Origin: Nanobdellota archaeon
GTDB taxonomy: Archaea; Nanobdellota; Nanobdellia; Pacearchaeales; GW2011-AR1
Assembly (NCBI GenBank): GCA_030641715.1
Contig: DAOWGX010000018.1
Location: forward strand, 1-35,751
Direction: 5' to 3'
Length of the DNA stretch: 35,751 nt
How positions within the stretch are numbered: position 1 is the stretch's first letter; each line of letters starts with the position of its first letter. Position numbers and translations under genes: made by a program. Shown here in pieces: positions 1 through 7,682 of this stretch. The notes under the pieces were generated by a model. That model saw nothing but the letters and a program-made list of their open reading frames with translations. It was not told where the DNA came from and searched no databases.

Positions 1-2
1 AG

Positions 3-827
3 CGAAACGAGTTTCAGGATCAACAGAAAGTGTTAGAGACAGATATTATTGGGATGCAACATACTGCGAGGAATATTGAAGATAAAATTAATTATAACAA
101 AATTCAGAAGGCTCAATTTGATGCGCAGGTTGATTCTTTAAAAACTGAATTGGAAGAGTTCGGTGCGGTCGAAATTATTTCTGTTTCTGTGGATCAGATA
201 AAAGAGCGGCTGCAGAAAGCGCAGTTTGGAATTTCACGAATAGGAAATGTTAATATGAGGGCTCTGGAGGTTTTTGATAAGGTTGAGGAGCAGGTTAATC
301 TTATTCGAGATAAAGTTGAAACGATTGAAGAGGAAAAGGGGAAAGTGCATAAAATCATCGAGGAGATTGACAAGAAAAAGAAAAAGTCATTTGTTCAGAC
401 TCTCGACGCTGTTAATGAATATTTTACTCGAAACTTTTCACAACTGTCGAGAAAAGGAGAGGTTTTTCTGGAACTTGAAAATAAGAAGGAACCTTTCGAG
501 GGGGGGTTGAATATTTTGATAAAGGTTTCGCGAGGAAAGTATTTCGATGTCACGTCTCTTTCTGGGGGAGAAAAAACGCTGGTTGCTTTATCATTAATTT
601 TCGCAATTCAAGAATATAAACCTTATTGCTTTTACGTCTTTGATGAAATTGATGCAGCTTTGGATAAACATAATTCGGAACTTCTTGCGGCGTTGATTAA
701 GAAGTACATGACGACGGGCCAGTATACGATTGTTACTCATAACGACACGTTGATTTCTGAAGCTACGAATCTTTATGGTGTGAGTATGCAAGAAAATATT
801 TCTAAGATAATTTCATTAAAAATCTAA
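3..827 (+). CDS. smc: Chromosome segregation protein SMC, C-terminal part (truncated by window edge)
   Basis: Frame is open to the window start; SLSGGEKTLVALSLIFA signature followed by FDEIDAALD Walker B and D-loop; coiled-coil N-terminal part. Confidence 0.93.
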   Translation, partial: RNEFQDQQKVLETDIIGMQHTARNIEDKINYNKIQKAQFDAQVDSLKTELEEFGAVEIISVSVDQIKERLQKAQFGISRIGNVNMRALEVFDKVEEQVNLIRDKVETIEEEKGKVHKIIEEIDKKKKKSFVQTLDAVNEYFTRNFSQLSRKGEVFLELENKKEPFEGGLNILIKVSRGKYFDVTSLSGGEKTLVALSLIFAIQEYKPYCFYVFDEIDAALDKHNSELLAALIKKYMTTGQYTIVTHNDTLISEATNLYGVSMQENISKIISLKI

Positions 828-850
828 TGTTAATTTCTAAAAAACAAAAA

Positions 851-872
851 GCTTACGAAAAATAAAGTAAGC
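851..872. terminator. Inverted repeat GCTTAC-N10-GTAAGC between convergent genes
   Basis: Perfect 6-bp inverted repeat in the intergenic gap between convergent smc and surface protein genes, AT-rich flanks. Confidence 0.4.
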
Positions 873-888
873 AAATAAATAAATTTAA

Positions 889-2094
889 TTAATAGTAGCT
901 AGTTTCTACTTCTTCTGTTGGTTTTTCCTTTCGTGTAAGAAGGACAACTAAAACTGCAAGGAGAACGCCAAAGATAATCACAAGGATTACTGTTAGAGCT
1001 ACAACGGATGTTGAAACACTGGTTCCAATAATGTTAGCACCTAAAACTGTTTGTTTACCGTTAACGTCTACAGAGAAAGTGTAAGTTCCAACTGCGGCTT
1101 TGTTATCTGCGTGAACTACAACTGAAACTGTTTCGCTAGAATCAGGACCTACAGTAACTACTGAAGGAACGGATACATCTAAAACATCTCCAGAAATAGC
1201 ATTCAAGTTGAAAACTTTTACATCATCTGCAGAGTTGACAATAATCAAATCGTAAGTTACTGTTTCTCCTGCATTTAAGTCCTTGTTTTTAACTGCGGCT
1301 AAAACCATAGAAGCGGAATCATCGACGCTGATTAATTTTGTAACGCTTGTTTCAGAGTCTTCATTGTATACTTCAATTTTCATTTCGTAAACATCGACGT
1401 TCGCGTTGTCTGGGATTTTCAAGTATACCGTTTTCTGAACAGAGTCTTCTTCGTCATCACAATAATCATCTTCGCAATCTTCTGTAGGAATTAAGTCTCC
1501 CATGTAACCTCGAGTTGAAATACTCAAAGCGGGAATAGAAACAACAACATAGTTATCGTCCATTCTGTTGTAACCGTTGTTTTTTACAACGACGGAAACA
1601 GGGAAAACATCTCCTGCGGAAACTTTTGAAGAGTAGTCTACAGATAGGATTTCGAAAGTATAAGATTCTCTTTGCATACTGATTGTGTATTCTTCTTCTG
1701 ATCGGTCGTTCTTTGAAACAACTTCTACATATAAGGTATACTCTTCAGATAGTTCATCAGCATCAGAAGGTAGTTTCAATTTCAAGAGTTTAGTATATGT
1801 TGTGCCGTCTTCAATGTCGAATCTACTTGTTGAAGCAGAGACATCGTCTCGGTGACCTTCCATGTAAATCTTAACTTTTACGTCGTCCATATCGTCGTCT
1901 GCATCGAATGTAACTCGTACTGGAACAACACTGTCAACATTACCGGCCATTACTGTGGTTCCGGAGTTAAGTGTTACGCCGTTGAATTCTGTGTCGATAT
2001 TTGTAGCAAGGTTTGCAGAAGCAAATCCTACAACCATCAAGGTTATAACTGCAATAAAAGGAACTAAAAGCAAATTTCTTTTCATATTTTTCAT
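889..2094 (-). CDS. Secreted, membrane-anchored surface protein (S-layer/CARDB-like), C-terminal TM
   Basis: N-terminal signal peptide (MKRNLLLVPFIAVITLMVVGFASA), acidic beta-rich ectodomain, C-terminal TM (VVALTVILVIIFGVLLAVLVVLL) with short charged tail. Confidence 0.75.
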   Translation of the reverse strand: MKNMKRNLLLVPFIAVITLMVVGFASANLATNIDTEFNGVTLNSGTTVMAGNVDSVVPVRVTFDADDDMDDVKVKIYMEGHRDDVSASTSRFDIEDGTTYTKLLKLKLPSDADELSEEYTLYVEVVSKNDRSEEEYTISMQRESYTFEILSVDYSSKVSAGDVFPVSVVVKNNGYNRMDDNYVVVSIPALSISTRGYMGDLIPTEDCEDDYCDDEEDSVQKTVYLKIPDNANVDVYEMKIEVYNEDSETSVTKLISVDDSASMVLAAVKNKDLNAGETVTYDLIIVNSADDVKVFNLNAISGDVLDVSVPSVVTVGPDSSETVSVVVHADNKAAVGTYTFSVDVNGKQTVLGANIIGTSVSTSVVALTVILVIIFGVLLAVLVVLLTRKEKPTEEVETSYY

Positions 2095-2170
2095 TTTAAA
2101 TTTAGTTAAAATTTAAACTAAGGAAGGATATTTAAACCTTCTTATTGTTGTAATTATGGAGAGACGAAAA

Positions 2171-2200
2171 CCTTTAAATAGTATACTTTCGTATACGTTT
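2171..2200 (+). promoter_or_regulatory. TATA box (TTTAAATA) followed by two GTATAC sites, candidate operator
   Basis: cctttaaataGTATACtttcGTATACg directly upstream of the ATG at 2211; the two palindromic hexamers (2181-2186, 2191-2196) are 10 bp apart. Confidence 0.5.
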
Positions 2201-2210
2201 TATCGTAAAA

Positions 2211-2492
2211 ATGAGTAATAAAAAAACGGCAAGAAAAGAAACTGGGAATTTGAAGATAACGACGATAAAATTAGCTGAAGAGACAAAGCTTCGGTTGGGA
2301 AAACTTCGGGAGAACAAGAGAGAGTCTTATGATGAAATTTTGCGGAAAATTCTTTATATTTTGAATATTGTTCGAGATGAGCCTGAGAAGGCTAAACGGG
2401 TTCTTGAGAAGGTTTCCGAGCTTCGGGTGAGGATGCTTGATGAAGAAGAACAAAGAAAGGAAGATTTGGAGAAAGAGCAGGGAGCTCAGTAG
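2211..2492 (+). CDS. Small ribbon-helix-helix-like / VapB-type DNA-binding protein
   Basis: N-terminal KITTIKLAEETKLRLGKLRENKRESYDEILRKIL fits RHH-type archaeal regulators; charged C-terminal helix. Confidence 0.6.
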   Translation: MSNKKTARKETGNLKITTIKLAEETKLRLGKLRENKRESYDEILRKILYILNIVRDEPEKAKRVLEKVSELRVRMLDEEEQRKEDLEKEQGAQ

Positions 2493-2497
2493 ACTGA

Positions 2498-3070
2498 TTA
2501 ACTTTTATTTTTTGATAAATATTTAAGACAAATGGAATCTAAACTTTCTATTGCTATTTTTGGTATCTTTAAGATTCCTTCGCCTATAGCACTTGATTTT
2601 TTCTCTTTGCCTAAGATATAGGTTCTCCCGATTATATCAATCAAGAGGGGAATAGCTATCTTAGGAGAAACGTCTCCGCCGAAGGTATATGCAACCGGAA
2701 GAGTGCTCTCTAGAAAGAGGTTCATTATCGTAGGTATCCTCCCCGGATTTTCTTCCTCGTTAAGGTCTGGCAAATATTTTTTTGCCATATAATTTTGCAT
2801 CTCATGGGGAAAAGAACCAATAACAAACGTATTTATGGTATCACAACCCGTCTTGCTAAATTCTTTTATTTCTTGTGAGACATCTTTAAATCTATTTATA
2901 GTTTTATGGGTGCCCTGATAAAGTTTTTGCTTGAGGGTATTAAAACCATTTTTTGTAATGCAAAAGGTATTGTAACCTGTTTTTATTGAAAATTTTAGAA
3001 ATGCGTTGGCATACAAATTGTTTCTACCTCCAACTTCCTTAATTTTACTTTCTAAATTTTTATCTTTCAT
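2498..3070 (-). CDS. Hypothetical protein (190 aa)
   Basis: Intact ORF, hydrophobic segments near the C-terminus, no family recognised. Confidence 0.6.
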   Translation of the reverse strand: MKDKNLESKIKEVGGRNNLYANAFLKFSIKTGYNTFCITKNGFNTLKQKLYQGTHKTINRFKDVSQEIKEFSKTGCDTINTFVIGSFPHEMQNYMAKKYLPDLNEEENPGRIPTIMNLFLESTLPVAYTFGGDVSPKIAIPLLIDIIGRTYILGKEKKSSAIGEGILKIPKIAIESLDSICLKYLSKNKS

Positions 3071-3162
3071 TTCAATTTTTTAGAAATGAAAAAGATATTT
3101 AAATCTTTCTATTTGTAACTCCTTTAAAATGATATTATATTGTTATTAAGAAATATTTTTAA

Positions 3163-3945
3163 TTATTCTATCTCTTTCCAAATTTCTTTGCCAGCAACGC
3201 TATCGCCAACAGGGTCGGGACTTTCACAAATTATAACAATATCTTTATCGAGTTCTTTTAAAAATTTTAATAAATTTTTCCATTCTTTTGTTTCTGTTGG
3301 CTTGTGATGGCGTTCTCCTTTTTCGTTGTATTCGATTCCCGAGAAGTGAGCGTGCCATTTTTTTTGAGGGAACGCTTTTTTGATTTCTTCGAATTTGTGT
3401 TCGTTGTATCTTGCTAGAACGTGTGCGAAGTCTATGCAGAATCCGCAACCAGTTTCTTTAACTAAATCTGCAATTTCGTCGATTGAGCCGAAAACATTTA
3501 CTTTTCCCATTATCTCTGGGCAGAGCTCGATGTCCCATTTGTTTTTTTTGATAACGGTCATCATCTCGACGATGTTTTCTTTGATTTTTATTGATGCTTC
3601 GTCGGACTTCATGTTTGAGTAAAATCCTGGGTGGAATACAACTCGTTTAGCACCAAGCCAGTGTCCGATTTCGCAACATCCTAAAATTCTTTTTTTCGAT
3701 GCCTCGATTTTTTCGGGTTCTTTTGAGTTTAGATTGATATAGTATGGTGCGTGGATTGATAAGGCAATTTCTAACTTCTTGGCGACTTTTCCAATCACAG
3801 AAGCATCTTCTTTAGTCTTAATATAGGCTCCGTAAGTGAATGCAATTTCACAGGCTTTTAGTCCAAGACGGTGGAATTCTTCTAAGTTGGAAATCGCATC
3901 TTTGACAGGACCGAGTCCTGCCGGACCGAATTTTATGGTTGACAT
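3163..3945 (-). CDS. Endonuclease IV-like / AP endonuclease family 2 TIM barrel
   Basis: IHAPYYINL, VVFHPGFY, CPEIMG, GFCIDFAHVLA, HAHFSGIEY match the metal-binding pattern of the endonuclease IV family. Confidence 0.82.
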   Translation of the reverse strand: MSTIKFGPAGLGPVKDAISNLEEFHRLGLKACEIAFTYGAYIKTKEDASVIGKVAKKLEIALSIHAPYYINLNSKEPEKIEASKKRILGCCEIGHWLGAKRVVFHPGFYSNMKSDEASIKIKENIVEMMTVIKKNKWDIELCPEIMGKVNVFGSIDEIADLVKETGCGFCIDFAHVLARYNEHKFEEIKKAFPQKKWHAHFSGIEYNEKGERHHKPTETKEWKNLLKFLKELDKDIVIICESPDPVGDSVAGKEIWKEIE

Positions 3946-4017
3946 AGATTGTGAAAGAGCTTGGGTGATTTAAATATTTCTAATAGAAACTTTCAAATAA
4001 ATTATATTGGGGTCTTA

Positions 4018-4500
4018 TCAATTTACGTTAGGAATGTCTAAAACTTCTAAGTTGATTCTTCCTAAATTCTGAACTAAGTATGTATATAATTTTTCAATTA
4101 TCAGGTCCTGTAAGCCTTCTTTCAGTAATCCGTGACAGTTCCCAATATCGCTTTCTGGAATTATCACGACCCCTAGAGGCAAGCTGCAAATCATTTCTTG
4201 GTTTTCTAATTTTATGGAATCTTGATTGTTTAATTTCCCTTGTAACAATTTGACATTCACCTTACAATAATTATTTGAACTTTCACGAATGATATACTCA
4301 AAAGCCATTTCATTACTGTCTCCTATAAACTTCGCTCGGTTACAACTTTCTAAATGAGAATTAAAGCAGTTCCAATCGTTGCAAGTTGTGTAACTGAAGA
4401 ATATTTCCCATACAGCCCAAATGACGATGACTAACACCGCCAGAATAATCAACCATTTTTGGTTAGAATGTTTCTTATATCCAATCACCTCTTCTATCAT
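4018..4500 (-). CDS. Hypothetical membrane-anchored protein (160 aa)
   Basis: N-terminal TM (WLIILAVLVIVIWAVWEIFF), soluble C-terminal domain with Cys residues. Confidence 0.55.
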   Translation of the reverse strand: MIEEVIGYKKHSNQKWLIILAVLVIVIWAVWEIFFSYTTCNDWNCFNSHLESCNRAKFIGDSNEMAFEYIIRESSNNYCKVNVKLLQGKLNNQDSIKLENQEMICSLPLGVVIIPESDIGNCHGLLKEGLQDLIIEKLYTYLVQNLGRINLEVLDIPNVN

Positions 4501-4544
4501 ATTTGATGAAACAAGAAGAGGTATATAAAAGTTGTGAAATTTTT

Positions 4545-4572
4545 AAAAAATAAAAATCCTCCTTGTCGGAGG
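4545..4572 (-). terminator. Hairpin + T-tract terminator downstream of dnaG
   Basis: Minus strand reads CCTCC-GACAA-GGAGG followed by ATTTTTATTTTTT. Confidence 0.55.
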
Positions 4573-4590
4573 TCTTTTAATAAAGATTAA

Positions 4591-5760
4591 TTATAATGAA
4601 ATTAATTTAATGTTGGTTTTTGGAATTTTGCCGAATGTCTTAGCTGCAACCGCTTTCGATTGAAGTCTCTCTGCAGCTTGAATTACCGAACCTGTTGCGC
4701 TAGAAACCATAAGTACGAAAGCGTCTTTTGTATCGATGGAATTTAACCTCGAGGCTGGAACGTTCTTTACTGTTCCCAATTCTTCGTTCAGAATAAGTAC
4801 GTTGCTTCCTTTGATTTCTGAAGCGAGTTCTCGCAATTTGGAAATGTCGTCGTCGTTTAAACTTCTTCGTTCAATGCTTTCGATAGGTTCTTCGAATCGA
4901 GGTTTTTGTTCATAAGACTTTCGAGGTTTGTTGTCAAACTTTTTGAAAAAATCTTTTGCTACAATTTTTTTTCTGAGTGCTTGTAGTAATTCCTTTCCAG
5001 CGAGCTCTTCGACTTCTTTTCCGTCGGGTGCTTGTGCGATGTAGGCTATCTTAGCGTTATCATAGACATTTTGAGCGATTAACTTTCCGCCCCTATCACC
5101 GTCTACGAAGAGAGTCAATTCTTTTTCTTCGCCAAGTTTTGTGATAGTCTTTGGAAAATGTGTTCCTTGCATACCGATGACGTTCTTGATTCCGTGTTTT
5201 AGCATGTTAACGACGTCTGCTCGACCTTCAACTACTATGAGTTCTGATTCAGCTTCGATGTTTGGACCTGCTGCTAAACCTTCTTCGCCGTATTCGGTGA
5301 TTTTAGAAGTTCTGGTTGATTCTCTGAGTTCTGTTTCCATCTCTATTGAATCCATACCTTCGTTTTTAATTCCTGCAAGCAAGGCTTTTGCTCGTTCCAT
5401 GATGTAGTCTCGCTTTGAGCCTCTAACATCTGAGATATCTTGAATCGTTATCTTAGCATCCGTTGGACCTATTTTGTCAATGGTCTCTAAGGCTGCAGCG
5501 ATGATTGTGGTCTCGGTTTTATCTAAGGCTGACGGGATTGTTATCTCTCCAACTGTTTTTCCGCCTTCCGTGGTTAAATCTACTTCAATTCGACCGATTT
5601 TACCTTCTTTCTGAAGTTCTCTCAGTTCCATGTCAGAGCCAAGCAGACCTTCTGTCTGTCCAAATAATGCCCCGATAACGTCTGGTTTATGGAATGGACC
5701 TTCGGCTACGAATTTCGCTATAATCGAATATTTTATCGATGTCGGACTAATTTTTGCCAT
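4591..5760 (-). CDS. dnaG: Archaeal DnaG-type primase (TOPRIM)
   Basis: MAKISPTSIKYSIIAKFVAEGPFHKPDVIGALFGQTEGLLG start; TOPRIM motifs IVVEGRADVVNMLKHG and LFVDGDRGG. Confidence 0.95.
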   Translation of the reverse strand: MAKISPTSIKYSIIAKFVAEGPFHKPDVIGALFGQTEGLLGSDMELRELQKEGKIGRIEVDLTTEGGKTVGEITIPSALDKTETTIIAAALETIDKIGPTDAKITIQDISDVRGSKRDYIMERAKALLAGIKNEGMDSIEMETELRESTRTSKITEYGEEGLAAGPNIEAESELIVVEGRADVVNMLKHGIKNVIGMQGTHFPKTITKLGEEKELTLFVDGDRGGKLIAQNVYDNAKIAYIAQAPDGKEVEELAGKELLQALRKKIVAKDFFKKFDNKPRKSYEQKPRFEEPIESIERRSLNDDDISKLRELASEIKGSNVLILNEELGTVKNVPASRLNSIDTKDAFVLMVSSATGSVIQAAERLQSKAVAAKTFGKIPKTNIKLISL

Positions 5761-5966
5761 TTTTTCTCCTTAATTTATTTAGTTAATCAGAAATATACCT
5801 TGCTACTATTTTTTCGAACTATCTGTGTGAATGTGATGGGAACTGTAATAATGATTTCTAGGTTCTTTCTGAATGGTAGACATAGCGATTTTTGGTTTAT
5901 AAAGTTTTCCGCTGGGTTTTTTGTGTATGTTTTGGATAAGGGGATGTAAGTGTAAGGCAGTATAAA

Positions 5967-6299
5967 CTATTTGAGATTTCTTAGAGTAATTAATTCATTT
6001 ACTATGTTTACTAAGCTGCCTATTGGTTCGTGACTAAAATTATCGTTGTCGTTAATGGCGCCGAAACTGAGATTAAGACCTGGCTCGTATTGTACTTCTA
6101 CAGGTTCTTTTTGTTTGCTCATGTCTTCTATTAGGGCGTGTAGGAGTCCACTATAGGATATAAAACTTGGTTCTGATGGGGAGATTTCGCAAAGGTTGTG
6201 TGGTTTGTCTATAGGAACTTCCTCCGATTCAGGAGACTCTTTTCTAGAACAATAAAGACAATCTTTATAATAATATCTAATTCTATATGTAACTACCAT
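5967..6299 (-). CDS. Hypothetical protein (110 aa)
   Basis: Intact ORF, no recognised family. Confidence 0.45.
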   Translation of the reverse strand: MVVTYRIRYYYKDCLYCSRKESPESEEVPIDKPHNLCEISPSEPSFISYSGLLHALIEDMSKQKEPVEVQYEPGLNLSFGAINDNDNFSHEPIGSLVNIVNELITLRNLK

Positions 6300-6389
6300 A
6301 TTTTTAAGGATGGTTTATATTATTTAAGTTTATGTGCAATTGATTGTTTATTTGTAGTGTTATTAAAAATAGAAATATTTACGAAATTC

Positions 6390-6443
6390 ACGGAAATATT
6401 TATATACTCTTTATCTCAAACAAGTGTAAATAAAGGAGGACAA
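6390..6443 (+). promoter_or_regulatory. TATA box (atatttatatac) and Shine-Dalgarno AAAGGAGG for the acidic micropeptides
   Basis: cggaaatatttatatactc then aaaggaggacaaATG. Confidence 0.6.
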
Positions 6444-6524
6444 ATGGAATCCGATAATGATAACGACCTCGAGGAAGAAGAGTTTGATGACGAAGAAGAA
6501 CTCGAAGATGAAGGTGATCTATAA
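6444..6524 (+). CDS. 26-aa ultra-acidic micropeptide
   Basis: MESDNDNDLEEEEFDDEEELEDEGDL, strong SD 5 nt upstream; it is the 3' end of the track ORF 6198..6524, whose start lies upstream of the TATA box. Confidence 0.6.
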   Translation: MESDNDNDLEEEEFDDEEELEDEGDL

Positions 6525-6530
6525 TAAAAA

Positions 6531-6602
6531 ATGTCTGAATTAGAAGAGAGCGGAATTGACGAAGGCGATTTTGAACTTGACGAAGAAGTCGCCGAAGAAT
6601 AA
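6531..6602 (+). CDS. 23-aa acidic micropeptide, second of tandem pair
   Basis: MSELEESGIDEGDFELDEEVAEE, starts 6 nt after the stop of the first; not in the ORF track. Confidence 0.5.
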   Translation: MSELEESGIDEGDFELDEEVAEE

Positions 6603-6615
6603 ATTTTTTATTTTT

Positions 6616-7041
6616 TTATTTTCTTTGCAACATTAACTCGATCTTCTTTGGGTCTTGAGTTATTTCTTTTACGATTGATGCTGGACCGATAATTGTTATA
6701 GCGTCCTGTTCTCCAATAAGAATTTTTGCGATATTGTGCCTTATTTTGTGAAACAAGTTTACATTTTCACTTTCTCCTGAAATTGCTGCGATTTCAATCC
6801 CCTGGAAATCTTTAATGTTTCCAATCAACGTCATTGAATTTTCAATTAATCTTACTTCTTCGTCAGGTTTTAATTTTCCCTGTAAGATGATAATTTTTTT
6901 ATCTAGAATAAGCCCCATGATTTTTTTTATTCTTTCGATTGTATTTTTCTTTGCAATCTCTGAGTAGGGCATAAAATGAATTGTCAGATCTTTCTTTCCA
7001 ACTTTCTTAGATTTTCTTACACTCTTTTTTTTAGCAGCCAT
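6616..7041 (-). CDS. DUF2073 family protein
   Basis: LTIHFMPYSEIAKKNTIERIKKIMGLILDKKIIILQGKLKPDEEVRLIENSM resembles archaeal DUF2073, adjacent to an Era-like GTPase as in known archaeal clusters. Confidence 0.8.
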   Translation of the reverse strand: MAAKKKSVRKSKKVGKKDLTIHFMPYSEIAKKNTIERIKKIMGLILDKKIIILQGKLKPDEEVRLIENSMTLIGNIKDFQGIEIAAISGESENVNLFHKIRHNIAKILIGEQDAITIIGPASIVKEITQDPKKIELMLQRK

Positions 7042-7042
7042 C

Positions 7043-7681
7043 TTAAATTTTTTTCACTAACTTGAAAAGTCCTTCGTAGAACTCTTCAATGTTATCACCA
7101 TTTTTTGCGGAGATTCCTACGACATCATATTCGGGGAATGCACCCTGTACTTTTTTAACATTTGATTTTTTTAAATCTATCTTATTCGCAACAATTAAGA
7201 CTGGAATCTTTCTTGCCACTAGATTTCCGATTATTGTGATATTCACTTGCGAATAAGGGTTCAGTGTCGAGTCGATTAAGATGATGACAGCATCCATGTC
7301 GTCGAGCCACTTGATTGATTCGATGATTCCTTGTGTTGCTTCCTTGGCCCGGGTTTGTGCCTCTTTTCTTTTTAGCCCAAATTTCATAAAGTCTTCGAAG
7401 TCAATTTTTGTCGCAATTCCGGGGGTGTCTATTAATTTAAACTCAATTTTCTTCCCGTCTTTTTCAAGGATTACATCTTCTTTAATCTGAATTTTCCTTG
7501 TTTCGTGCGGCATCCTACTCACACTGCCTAAATCTTCTCCTAGCCAGTCTTGGCAGATTCGGTTGGCTAAACTTGTTTTTCCTGCATTTGGCGAACCGTA
7601 AAATCCTAATTTTATTTCCCCCCTTTTTTTAAAAAACCCTGAAAAAAGTCGTCTTGCAAAATTTTTTATTATTTTAATCAT
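7043..7681 (-). CDS. Era-like small GTPase
   Basis: G1 GSPNAGKT, G3 DTPG, G4 NKID, G5 ISAKNG. The track ORF (to 7834) is probably overextended; MIKIIKNF at 7681 follows the upstream stop at 7683. Confidence 0.88.
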   Translation of the reverse strand: MIKIIKNFARRLFSGFFKKRGEIKLGFYGSPNAGKTSLANRICQDWLGEDLGSVSRMPHETRKIQIKEDVILEKDGKKIEFKLIDTPGIATKIDFEDFMKFGLKRKEAQTRAKEATQGIIESIKWLDDMDAVIILIDSTLNPYSQVNITIIGNLVARKIPVLIVANKIDLKKSNVKKVQGAFPEYDVVGISAKNGDNIEEFYEGLFKLVKKI

Positions 7682-7682
7682 C

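Noticed and set aside
499-506. Poly-G run in smc and similar 7-nt runs (7616-7630, 32221-32228)
   Set aside because: Shorter than the G10 tract, inside conserved genes, no alternative start or frame logic; ordinary homopolymers.
1852-2067. Plus-strand 71-aa ORF antisense to the surface protein
   Set aside because: Shadow ORF in a codon-biased antisense frame; no start signals or recognisable domain.
5835-5880. Possible box C/D sRNA (gtgatgg...aatgattt...tctga) upstream of dnaG
   Set aside because: Box matches imperfect, no D' box, spacing too short for an archaeal C/D sRNA.
5689-5949. Plus-strand 86-aa ORF across the dnaG start
   Set aside because: Antisense/intergenic shadow ORF with no supporting signals.
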